From Fibrobacter sp. (GTDB lineage: Bacteria > Fibrobacterota > Fibrobacteria > Fibrobacterales > Fibrobacteraceae): 64,000 bases of DNA. The notes below the pieces were generated by a model. The model was not told where the DNA came from, searched no databases, and was given only the letters and a program-made list of their open reading frames with translations. Below, in pieces: positions 15,646-24,069 of the stretch. Position 1 is the first letter of the stretch, and the number at the start of each line of letters is the position of its first letter. Made by a program: the position numbers and the translations under genes. The stretch spans positions 1-64,000 of the forward strand of contig JAFZOV010000046.1 in the NCBI GenBank assembly GCA_017550445.1, written 5' to 3'.

Positions 15646-17187
15646 ATGGGTAAATCTTTTTCCACGCTGCTTTCTGCAGCATTTCTCGCCACGTTGTGTG
15701 GCACCGCTTCCGCTTATACTTTGAACGGCACCGTCTTGACTAAAGACGGCAAGGCCATCCAAGATGCAGACGTGAAGCTTCTCAAGAGAAACAAGGCCAC
15801 CACGACCGACGAACAGGGTAAATTCACCTTCAAGGAAACCTCTACGGGCATCAACGCTGTTCGCAGCGCCGGCAGCTTCAACATGGTTAACGGTGTCTTG
15901 AGTTTCTCTCAGGCCGGAAGCGCTCCGGTCCAAGTCAAGATTTTTGACATGGTCGGTAACCAGGTATTCGCCCATACCTTCCAGGGGGCAGGCTCTGTTG
16001 ACCTGAACTCCGTGATCGAAGCACAGGGTACCTACATGGCACGCGTCACGCTCGGTTCCGCTCAGGAAACTTTCCGTTTCAACGCCACCGGCAATTTCTC
16101 GGGCTTTGTCAAGCAGAATCGCAAGGCTCTCATGAAACTGGACAACGATGCTGACACGTTGAGCGTTGCAAAGGAAGGCTTTGAAACCACAAAGGTGTTC
16201 CTCCCGAACCTGGACACCACGGTGACCATCAAGCTTAATGAAGTCGTTTCCGAAGAAACCTTCAAGTTCGGCTACGCTTTGGGTAACACTCCGCGTCCGA
16301 GTAAGGGCTGCGGCAAGGCCACTACCTTGAAGGCCACCAGGCAGGTTGAAAATGGCGGACAGTTCTCTCTTAACGTTGGTGGAAAGAACCGTACGTTCTT
16401 CATCACCTTGCCGAAGAACTACGACAACACCAAGCCGCACAAGCTTCTTATAGCAAACCACTGCATGGGTAGTAAGGCTGAAGACTTCGTGCACCATTCT
16501 CCGGACTACGACCATCCGTCTCCGTACTATGGTCAGCAGAACCTGGACAAGAACGGCGACTACATTTTCGTAGCACCCCAGGGTAACGACAACGGTACAT
16601 GGAACGGAAAGGAAGACCACCAGTTCGTTGACGAGATGATTACCGCAATGTACGACAACTACTGCGTTGACACCACCCGCGTGTTCGCAACCGGTTTCAG
16701 TTTTGGTGCCATGTTTACGAACTCCCTCGCCCAGGACATGCAGGAAAGGCTCCGTGCTGTCGCCGTCTATGCAGTCGCAGACTACAACATCTGGCTTCCG
16801 TCTGCAGGAACGGGGCGTTACGATGCCAAGGAGTTGCCGATTGCATGGATGCTTGTTCACGGCAAGGGCGACGGCACATGCGACTACAACCGCGCCAAGA
16901 ACAGTGCCCTTCCGAGAATCCTGAAGCGTAACGGCAAGGCAGACGCTGACGGCAACTTCACTGACGCAAGCAGCGAAAAGCCCGAAGAAATCAACAACAA
17001 TACCGCAGGACATGTCTGCTACGACTTCAAGAACGTAGATCCGCGCTTCCCGGTAAAGTTCTGTAGCTGGAACGGTCCTCACCGCTGGCCGGCTCACGAC
17101 GAAGGCGATTACAGCAATTACACTAGCAATAGCTGGAATAAGTCCTGGGTGCCTGAAGAAGTTCACAAGTTCTTCGAACAGTTCTAA
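15646..17187 (+). CDS. Secreted CE1-like carbohydrate esterase
   Basis: A 513-residue protein with a signal peptide (to about residue 23), a carboxypeptidase-regulatory-like beta domain (residues ~25-65, GTVLTKDGKAIQDADVKLL), a second beta-sandwich (residues ~85-145, VKIFDMVGNQVFAHTF ... GTYMARVTLG) that resembles a type IX C-terminal domain but lies internally, and an alpha/beta hydrolase domain from ~225. The nucleophile is Ser352 in ATGFSFGAMF, with a likely His in SWNGPHRWPAHD. This layout resembles feruloyl/acetyl-xylan esterases (CE1, PHB-depolymerase-like), so it probably removes ester side groups from plant cell wall xylan. Two tandem AAAGGAGTAA ribosome sites precede the ATG. Confidence 0.82.
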   Translation: MGKSFSTLLSAAFLATLCGTASAYTLNGTVLTKDGKAIQDADVKLLKRNKATTTDEQGKFTFKETSTGINAVRSAGSFNMVNGVLSFSQAGSAPVQVKIFDMVGNQVFAHTFQGAGSVDLNSVIEAQGTYMARVTLGSAQETFRFNATGNFSGFVKQNRKALMKLDNDADTLSVAKEGFETTKVFLPNLDTTVTIKLNEVVSEETFKFGYALGNTPRPSKGCGKATTLKATRQVENGGQFSLNVGGKNRTFFITLPKNYDNTKPHKLLIANHCMGSKAEDFVHHSPDYDHPSPYYGQQNLDKNGDYIFVAPQGNDNGTWNGKEDHQFVDEMITAMYDNYCVDTTRVFATGFSFGAMFTNSLAQDMQERLRAVAVYAVADYNIWLPSAGTGRYDAKELPIAWMLVHGKGDGTCDYNRAKNSALPRILKRNGKADADGNFTDASSEKPEEINNNTAGHVCYDFKNVDPRFPVKFCSWNGPHRWPAHDEGDYSNYTSNSWNKSWVPEEVHKFFEQF

Positions 17188-17216
17188 GATTCTTTCCTAC
17201 ACACACTCCAACCTCG

Positions 17217-17247
17217 AAAGGTTCCCAGTAACGGGAACCTTTCTTTT
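17217..17247 (+). terminator. Terminator after the esterase gene
   Basis: AAAGGTTCCC-AGTAAC-GGGAACCTTT is a perfect 10-bp stem followed by CTTTT. Confidence 0.9.
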
Positions 17248-17499
17248 ATGACCGCTCGCGCCCAATCTACTTAGTACGGCCCACGAGCGCTCGCTCTCGC
17301 CACCGCCCCAGCTTAACGCCTGGGGCTTTGTGGCTCACGGAAGACCGCTCGCGCCCGACTATTTCACAAAAAAATGCCGCAGTTAATGCGGCACAAAATG
17401 AATCAACGAAAAACTTAGAGAGCCGAGCAAGACAAGGCACGAGCCCCCGTAGCGTACTAAATCGTACGTGAGGGGGCGAGCGACACAGCATTGCGACGG
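17248..17499. other. Non-coding GC-rich gap with repeated and palindromic words
   Basis: No convincing gene is present. The stretch contains GACCGCTCGCGCCC twice (near 17250 and 17343), a CGCCCCAG...CTGGGG hairpin, the glmM terminator, and a long hairpin near 17441-17480 in which CCCCCGTAGCGTAC faces GTACGTGAGGGGG. The composition differs from the neighbouring genes. Confidence 0.5.
17368..17393 (-). terminator. Terminator downstream of glmM
   Basis: Read on the minus strand, TGCCGCA-TTAAC-TGCGGCA is a perfect 7-bp stem followed by seven T. It lies about 105 bases after the glmM stop codon, so the transcript would have a long structured 3' end. Confidence 0.8.
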
Positions 17500-18840
17500 T
17501 TATATAAGTTTTTCAACTTTCGTGCAGAGAGCTTCGGCCTCTTCAGCAGTCGGAGCCTCTGCAATCACGCGAATCACAGGTTCCGTATTGCTGGCGCGTA
17601 CATGCACCCAGGACTTCTCGTGACCAAGCCACAGGCCGTCGCGTTCATCCATGTCCCAACCGGCAAATTCAGCCTTGACCTTCGGCAAGATGTCAGCAAC
17701 CTTCTTGTCGCCGAGTTCAAACTTTTTCTTGGGCATGGCATAAGACGGATTTTCGGCAACGAACTTTTCCGGGCCGCCATTATGGTGAGCCATCCAGCTG
17801 AGCACGAGAGCAGCAGCCACCAGGGAATCGCGACCGTAGTGGAGCGCCGGCAGGATCACGCCGCCGTTACCTTCGCCACCGATGACGCAGCCGTTTTCGA
17901 TCATCTGCAGGCTCACGTTGATTTCACCGACCTTGGCACGGCTAAACTCGCAGCCATACTTTTCGGCGACATCCTGGTTCATGCGGCTTGTAGACAAGTT
18001 AACGCAAACGCTACCCTTCTTTTGGCTGAGAACTTCTTCAGTTGCAATGGCGAGCGTATATTCTTCGCCAATGCTCTGACCAAGGCCATCAACCAAAGCG
18101 CAGCGGTCGGCATCTGGGTCAACGGCAAAGCCGACTGCACAGCCGTTATCCTTAACGGCCTTGCGAAGGTCACCCAGGTTTTCAGGAATCGGTTCGGCAC
18201 CACGCGGGAACGTGCCATCGGGTTCGCAGTGCACGCGCACCACTTCGCAACCGAGCTGTTCCAACAGGCGCGGCACAATGTAGCTACCCGCACCGTTCAC
18301 GGCATCCACAGCCACCTTGAAATGCTTAGCCTTGATCGCTTCTACATCGACAAACGGAATCTTCAAAGTACCATCGACATGCACGCCATCGGCATCCTTC
18401 ATGAATTCGTACTTGCCCATGCCACGATAGTCGGGGTAATTGAAATTATCGGCATCGGCAAGTTCGAAAAGCTGCTTCACGTCAGCGGGGCCAAGGAACA
18501 GGCCCTTGTTGTTCAGGAACTTGAGGGCGTTCCATTCCAGCGGATTGTGGCTTGCGGTAATGATAATGCCCGCATCGGCCTTCAGTTCGGTCGTGAGGAT
18601 TTCAACGGAAGGAGTCGTCGAAAGGCCGACTTCCACCACATCGACGCCCGACAGACGACAAATGCCCGCGACAAACTGACTAATGGCGTCGCCCGTCGGG
18701 CGGCTGTCGCGTCCGATTACCACGCGCTTGGCCTTGGTAATCTGCAAAAAGGCGCTTACATGACTCTTTAAAACCTGAGGAGTAAGGGTATCGCCCACAA
18801 TTCCACGGATACCCGAAATAGAACGCATTAATTTAGACAT
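17500..18840 (-). CDS. glmM: Phosphoglucosamine mutase / phosphohexomutase
   Basis: A 446-residue alpha-D-phosphohexomutase. Ser97 in TASHNP is the phosphorylated active-site serine, the Mg2+ loop is DPDADR, the sugar-binding loop is GGEGNGG, and the phosphate-binding loop is RASNTEP. SISGIRGIVGDTLTP at the N-terminus is typical of GlmM and its close relatives. The enzyme isomerises hexose 1- and 6-phosphates for cell wall or polysaccharide precursors; which sugar is preferred cannot be settled by eye. GGAGAAATT lies before the chosen ATG, which is 10 codons inside the longest reading. Confidence 0.85.
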   Translation of the reverse strand: MSKLMRSISGIRGIVGDTLTPQVLKSHVSAFLQITKAKRVVIGRDSRPTGDAISQFVAGICRLSGVDVVEVGLSTTPSVEILTTELKADAGIIITASHNPLEWNALKFLNNKGLFLGPADVKQLFELADADNFNYPDYRGMGKYEFMKDADGVHVDGTLKIPFVDVEAIKAKHFKVAVDAVNGAGSYIVPRLLEQLGCEVVRVHCEPDGTFPRGAEPIPENLGDLRKAVKDNGCAVGFAVDPDADRCALVDGLGQSIGEEYTLAIATEEVLSQKKGSVCVNLSTSRMNQDVAEKYGCEFSRAKVGEINVSLQMIENGCVIGGEGNGGVILPALHYGRDSLVAAALVLSWMAHHNGGPEKFVAENPSYAMPKKKFELGDKKVADILPKVKAEFAGWDMDERDGLWLGHEKSWVHVRASNTEPVIRVIAEAPTAEEAEALCTKVEKLI

Positions 18841-18909
18841 AATTTCTCCAGTTTTAACAAAAAGATACAAAAATATTATGTATTTTAAAGACTAAGAAGG
18901 CACAAAGCA

Positions 18910-20067
18910 ATGAATCCATTGTTCAATCTGGAGAGCATTTACGTTGCAAATATCATCGGCATTATTCTACTTGCCGTTATGATCGTTTGCAACCTCTGGC
19001 GTCTGCAAAATAGAACACATGCCAACAAGAACCTATTGGCGATGATGTTTTTGACCCTGCTCAGTTGCATTGCCGACCCGATCTCCTACACCATGAAAGG
19101 CCTTCCGGGACTCCTCCCGAAATTCACCGTGTACGCCACAAGCACCTGGCTCTTTGCAGCCAACATGCTCGCCGTTTTTTGTTGGAACCGATTCCTCGCC
19201 TATTACTTGAACGGGAGCATGTCGAAATGGTCGCGGCGCATGCTGAACACGACCGTATCCATCGGTCTGATCCTACTTTTAATCAACTTCTTCCACCCCA
19301 TCGTTTTTTCAATCGACAACGAGAACCTTTATTCTCGTGGAGTATTTTATTCCTTCTTCTTGATTGTCGATTACCTTCTTGTCATCAACAGCCTTGTCAC
19401 CTATTATAAGAGCAAGAGAAACGGCGGGCTCCTCAAGTTCTTCCCCATTTGGGTATACATCATTCCCATTTTTATCGGCGGCGTTGTGCAATCTCTTTTC
19501 TACGGCATCTCCGTCATTCCGACGAGCATTGCGATTTCCATTGCAGGAATTCTCGCCAGTCTGCAAAACGAAATGATTTACCGCGATGCGCTCACGGGTA
19601 TTTTCAATCGTGCCTACCTAGATTACAAACTCAAAAAATTCGAGAAGCGACCCAAGCAAGGCATCACGGGTCTCATGCTCGACTTGAACGATTTCAAGAG
19701 AATCAACGACGAGTTCGGCCATTCCATTGGCGACGAAGCCTTGATCGCCACTACGAAAATTTTGCAGAAGGCCATCGGCAGTCACGGAATCGTCATCCGC
19801 TACGCAGGCGATGAATTCATCGCGTTAATCAACACGCAAGACGAATCCGTCACTCAAACCTACATCGATAAAATCCAGCACCTTTTTGAAAACTACAACC
19901 AAAATAGCGGCATGCCATACAAGCTATCCGCTTCCATCGGATCTCATAAACTTAATCTCAAAGAAGAAAGTGTAGACAGTTTTATCAATACGATCGATTC
20001 CCGCATGTACGAAAATAAGAAGGCGTTCTATGCGTCCCATAGGGTAATGGACCGACGTAAACACTAG
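18910..20067 (+). CDS. Membrane diguanylate cyclase (GGDEF), paralogue 1
   Basis: A 385-residue protein with about six to seven TM helices in residues ~12-225 and a GGDEF domain from ~235. YRDALTGIFNRAYLDYKLKKF and LDLNDFKRINDEFGHSIGDEALI are intact, and the signature at residues 299-303 is AGDEF, which retains the metal-binding Asp and the catalytic Glu. It probably makes c-di-GMP in response to an unknown membrane signal. AGAAGG precedes the ATG. It is divergent from glmM and lies 90 bases before a paralogue that shares the same membrane region (for example FPIWVYIIPIFIGG, QSLFYGISVI). Confidence 0.88.
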   Translation: MNPLFNLESIYVANIIGIILLAVMIVCNLWRLQNRTHANKNLLAMMFLTLLSCIADPISYTMKGLPGLLPKFTVYATSTWLFAANMLAVFCWNRFLAYYLNGSMSKWSRRMLNTTVSIGLILLLINFFHPIVFSIDNENLYSRGVFYSFFLIVDYLLVINSLVTYYKSKRNGGLLKFFPIWVYIIPIFIGGVVQSLFYGISVIPTSIAISIAGILASLQNEMIYRDALTGIFNRAYLDYKLKKFEKRPKQGITGLMLDLNDFKRINDEFGHSIGDEALIATTKILQKAIGSHGIVIRYAGDEFIALINTQDESVTQTYIDKIQHLFENYNQNSGMPYKLSASIGSHKLNLKEESVDSFINTIDSRMYENKKAFYASHRVMDRRKH

Positions 20068-20157
20068 ACTACTACATTGTATGACACGAAAACGGCAATT
20101 TATATAAATATTACCGCTTTCAAAAAAAAGAGATTATATTAAGAGGAGGGGATTAAT

Positions 20158-21309
20158 ATGGAACCGACCTTCGAGCTTACAGCTGTCTACGCGACCAATA
20201 TTTTTGGGATTGTGTTACTTGCCGTTTTAATGGCAGGTAACGCCTGGCGCTTTCGTGAGAAAGGAGCCGAAAACGCATATCTACAGCTATTGCTTTTTTT
20301 CACGCTATGCACCTGCATTATTGATCCTATTGCCTTTACTGCCGACGGTCGCCAAGGAACTATCGCCAGAATTTTAGTTTACGGCAGCAATGATCTTCTG
20401 TACCTCACCAATATGTTCAGTTGCTTTTTCTGGCTTTTGTTCCTTGCCGAGCACCAGAACTACCACTTTTCAAACGCCCACCGCAATGTCCTCGGTTTTG
20501 CCATTGTCCTTGGGCTAGTCCTTGTCATACTCAACAACTTTGTCCCGATTATTTTTGATGTTTCCACATACAACGTCTACACCCGCAAATACTTCTGGAT
20601 CTATCATATTATCGATTACGGAATCCTGTTAGACAGCATCATCATCTATTTTATTTGCAAACACAAAGGTGGGCCGCTTAAATCATTCCCTATCTGGATT
20701 TTCTTTTTCCCCATTATCGCCGGCACCATCGCCCAATCCCTTTTTTATGGAATTTCCGTTATCTCTTCAAGCACAGCAATTGCGATTGCGGGAGCATTTT
20801 CATCCATTCACGGAGAACGCGTCTATAGGGACAAGCTTACCAACGTCTTCAATTACGCTTATCTAGCAATTCTAAGTCACGAATACAAGAAAAAGAAGAA
20901 TCTGCATATTACAGGCATTCTTGTAAACATCAACGGTTTTAAGAAAATAAACAGCGACTATGGCCGAGTCACGGGCAATAAGATCCTTGTGCAAACGACT
21001 AAGATTCTAAAACGTGCCGTAGGCGAACTCGGAATCATCATCCGCTATTCCAGCGACGAGTTCATTGCATTTATCAACACCACCAACGAAATGGCCGTGA
21101 GCATGTGCATTACGCGTATCAGGGCCGGTCTAAACGATATCAACACATTCAGCAAATCGTACAAGCTTTCCACCTGCATTTGCAGCCAAAGCTACGATCC
21201 GTCCAAGACCATGGACGATTTCATAGACGAAATCACGCGGGCCATGCAAGAAGAAAAGACCAGCTACTACACGCAGCAGCAATACAGCCACCGCGAAGTC
21301 AGTGAATAA
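20158..21309 (+). CDS. Membrane GGDEF-family protein, degenerate paralogue 2
   Basis: A 383-residue protein aligned end to end with the gene just upstream: the same TM pattern, FPIWIFFFPIIAGTIAQSLFYGISVI, and a GGDEF fold with YRDKLTNVFNYAYL. The signature at residues 298-302 is SSDEF, the metal-binding region reads VNINGFKKINSDYGRVTGNK in place of the usual DxDxFK, and the TGLxNR motif is lost. It is therefore probably inactive as a cyclase and may regulate its partner or bind nucleotide. A strong AAGAGGAGGGG lies before the ATG. The two look like a tandem duplication with divergence of the second copy. Confidence 0.85.
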   Translation: MEPTFELTAVYATNIFGIVLLAVLMAGNAWRFREKGAENAYLQLLLFFTLCTCIIDPIAFTADGRQGTIARILVYGSNDLLYLTNMFSCFFWLLFLAEHQNYHFSNAHRNVLGFAIVLGLVLVILNNFVPIIFDVSTYNVYTRKYFWIYHIIDYGILLDSIIIYFICKHKGGPLKSFPIWIFFFPIIAGTIAQSLFYGISVISSSTAIAIAGAFSSIHGERVYRDKLTNVFNYAYLAILSHEYKKKKNLHITGILVNINGFKKINSDYGRVTGNKILVQTTKILKRAVGELGIIIRYSSDEFIAFINTTNEMAVSMCITRIRAGLNDINTFSKSYKLSTCICSQSYDPSKTMDDFIDEITRAMQEEKTSYYTQQQYSHREVSE

Positions 21310-21317
21310 TTTCAGGG

Positions 21318-24044
21318 CTACTTCAGCGCAGCCTTTATTTCTTCGACAGAATTGACTACCGTCTGCTTGTTGTTCCAGATACGTGCAAAGCTCTTGCCGT
21401 AGTGTTCAACCACGATGCGGTTATCCAGAATCAGCACCTTGCCCGAGTCTTCTTCGGAACGGATCAGACGACCAAGTCCCTGACGCAGTTCCATGTAAGC
21501 TTCGGGTACAAAGTATTCCTTGAAGGCATTCTTGCCTTCGGCCTTCATCTTGTTGCTGATGCCGGCCACCAGCGGATCCACCGGATTCGGGAAAGGCAAC
21601 TTCGGAATCACCAGGAGCTTCAGGGCATCGCCCGGGAAGTCGACGCCTTCCCACAGGCTCTGACAACCCAGCAGGCACGCGCCTCGGGACTTGCGGAACA
21701 TAGCCACGAGACCGTCCAGGGAGCCGTCCACATGCTGACACAAGAGCAGCTTGTTCTTTTCGGCAAAGAGCGGTGCCAATGCAGTCTGAGCCTTCATCAT
21801 CGCAGAGATACTGGTAAAGAGCACCATGGTGTTTTCTTCCACATCGGGAAGCACCGAACAAAGGGTCTCGTTCACAGCATCGTTATATTCAGGAAGCGAG
21901 GGTTTGGGCAGGTACTTGGCCAAAATGACGGAGCGACGTTCGTCCTTGTTTGTAGTCTCGGTGTAAACACGCAAGAAGGGAGTCTTTTTGCCGCCCAGGG
22001 AATCCATGCCCATCTTCTGCACGAAGTAGTTCAAATCGCCCTGCACCGAAAGAGTGGCCGAGGTAAAGGTCGCCGACTTGATCCACGGATAGAATTTCTC
22101 TCTCCAGGTAGCACTGGCATCCAGCGGGCTTGCATGCAGCTTGATGGTATGGGGATTGAAGGGTTCTTCCATATAAAAGGCCCAATCATCGCGGCCAGCC
22201 TTCACTACAAATTCAAAGTCCTGCAAGAAGCGTGAAAGTTCTGTCATGCGGCCGTTAATGTCGCTCAAAAGACCCGAAAGGTTCTTGTCGGCAGCAAGGG
22301 ACGAAGCGAGACTTTCAGCCTGCTTGATAGCGTTCAAGCCCTGGTCCATAAAGGCAGCAGGGTCAGCTTCATATTCGGCCATAATGCCCGAAGTGTAGGT
22401 AAAGCCGTTGCGGGTATTTTTCTGCTTGGCAAGTTTCTTGCCAATCTTCATGAAGAATCGGTGCAAGGCCTTTTCCGTTTCAGAAAGCGATTCCGTGAGG
22501 TTCACGCAACTTGCATGGAGTTCCGTTTCTTCCACGGGAATATGCTTTTCCAGTTCAGCCACAAGGCCGTCGCGGTTTTCAACTTCGTGACCTCTTGACG
22601 GCACCAAGGTTTTGATGATATTGCGCAGGGCGAAGAACGAAATGGTGCGACCAAAAGCCTGGCGGCTCACCTGCGGAAGCCTGTGGGCTTCGTCGAATAC
22701 GATGTGTTCGTACAACGGGAGCAGCGCAAAGTCCAGAGCCATGTCGGCAAGGAACAGCGAATGGTTCACCAGCACCAAGTTGGAATTCATGGCGCGGCGC
22801 TTAGCGGCGAGTGCCGGACACTTGTTGTAATGGGGGCACTTTTCGCCAAGGCAAGACTTTGCAGAGCTTGCCAGCTTGGACCAAAGCACGCGATTGCGAC
22901 CCTGGCTAAACGAATTGCATTCGTTCACATCGCCGGTTTCGGTAACAAACACCCACGGCACAATGGCCATGAAGGAATCCCGCTCGTCGGCAAGCAGAAG
23001 ATTCTGCGGCGCCTTGAGGATTTCTTCGAACTTACGCAGACACAAGTAGTTTTCGCGGCCCTTGAGTACGGCAGATTTTAACTTGCCGTCGAACAGGCTT
23101 GCGACCAGCGGAATATCCTTGTTCCAAAGCTGTTCCTGCAGTGCCCGGGTCGCGGTGCTTATGACCACACGCTCCCCCGACACCGCCTTACAGGCAGCCG
23201 ACACCAGATAGGCAAGCGACTTGCCCGAACCGGTAGGAGCTTCCAAGACGCAGAGGCCGCCCTTGTGCATGTTGCGTTCTGCCACCGAGGCAAAATCCTG
23301 CTGGTTGTGGCGCACCTGATAATTTTCGACCTTGGTAGAAAGGAGACCGTCTTCTTTAAAGAACTCGCTTACGCGGGGCGCCCTCTCCTTGGCAGGGGCA
23401 TCTTCGAGCGGAACATCCGGCAGCCTGTAAGCCGGCAACTCGGAAGCAGTCTCCGACTCCTTCCAAAGCAGCGACCAATCCGAACCCCTGGCAACTTTAG
23501 CAAGGGCATCTACAAGCCACGGGTCCGAATTTGCAATCTTGTCGAGCGCCATCACAAACAGCTCGCCACACGCAATGGCATCGGGCAAGGCTCTGTGCGC
23601 GCGGCTCCGCTCAATGCCAAGTTCCTGCACCAAGGTATCCAGGCGATGATTCGGCACATTCTGGTAAGCAATGCGAGAAACCGTCAGGGAATCCCATACC
23701 GGGTGATCCTCAAACGAAATGCCCACCTTGGCAAAAGTCTGCTTCAGGAACTTGGAATCAAACATGGCATTGTGGGCCACAATCGGCAAATCGCCAATGA
23801 ACGAATAAATCTTCTGCGCCACGGCAGCAAAGGGTTCCGCATTTTCGAGGTCGGCGTTGCTAATTCCCGTAAGGCTCTCGATAAAGGGGCGAAGCGTCAC
23901 ATTCGTCGGCTTGACCAAGTAATCGACCGATTCACCCTCTACACCATTTTCAAAGCGAACCAACGCAACTTCAATTATTTCATCCTTTTCAAAATCGAGT
24001 CCTGTCGTTTCCAGGTCAATTGCAACGAATGATTTATTTTCCAT
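21318..24044 (-). CDS. dinG: DinG-type helicase with N-terminal DEDDh exonuclease
   Basis: A 908-residue fusion. Residues ~1-165 form a DnaQ-like 3'-5' exonuclease (FVAIDLETTGLD, VAHNAMFDSKFL, HRALPDAIACGELF). Residues ~230-900 form an XPD/DinG-type SF2 helicase with Walker A APTGSGKSLAYLV, DEAH box FDEAHRL, and a four-cysteine Fe-S segment (CLGEKCPHYNKC plus an upstream Cys). The C-terminal motif QGLGRLIRSEED is motif VI. The architecture is that of Bacillus-type DinG. It should unwind or degrade unusual DNA or RNA-DNA structures in repair. It follows an Ig-like lipoprotein gene by 25 bases in an apparent lepB-led operon. Confidence 0.9.
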   Translation of the reverse strand: MENKSFVAIDLETTGLDFEKDEIIEVALVRFENGVEGESVDYLVKPTNVTLRPFIESLTGISNADLENAEPFAAVAQKIYSFIGDLPIVAHNAMFDSKFLKQTFAKVGISFEDHPVWDSLTVSRIAYQNVPNHRLDTLVQELGIERSRAHRALPDAIACGELFVMALDKIANSDPWLVDALAKVARGSDWSLLWKESETASELPAYRLPDVPLEDAPAKERAPRVSEFFKEDGLLSTKVENYQVRHNQQDFASVAERNMHKGGLCVLEAPTGSGKSLAYLVSAACKAVSGERVVISTATRALQEQLWNKDIPLVASLFDGKLKSAVLKGRENYLCLRKFEEILKAPQNLLLADERDSFMAIVPWVFVTETGDVNECNSFSQGRNRVLWSKLASSAKSCLGEKCPHYNKCPALAAKRRAMNSNLVLVNHSLFLADMALDFALLPLYEHIVFDEAHRLPQVSRQAFGRTISFFALRNIIKTLVPSRGHEVENRDGLVAELEKHIPVEETELHASCVNLTESLSETEKALHRFFMKIGKKLAKQKNTRNGFTYTSGIMAEYEADPAAFMDQGLNAIKQAESLASSLAADKNLSGLLSDINGRMTELSRFLQDFEFVVKAGRDDWAFYMEEPFNPHTIKLHASPLDASATWREKFYPWIKSATFTSATLSVQGDLNYFVQKMGMDSLGGKKTPFLRVYTETTNKDERRSVILAKYLPKPSLPEYNDAVNETLCSVLPDVEENTMVLFTSISAMMKAQTALAPLFAEKNKLLLCQHVDGSLDGLVAMFRKSRGACLLGCQSLWEGVDFPGDALKLLVIPKLPFPNPVDPLVAGISNKMKAEGKNAFKEYFVPEAYMELRQGLGRLIRSEEDSGKVLILDNRIVVEHYGKSFARIWNNKQTVVNSVEEIKAALK

Positions 24045-24069
24045 TTGATTCCTCGTAAAACTTTAACCG

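Noticed and set aside
17267..17491. A 74-codon minus-strand frame in the gap before glmM
   Set aside because: It runs through the glmM terminator and GC-rich hairpins, has no ribosome site and no recognisable feature.
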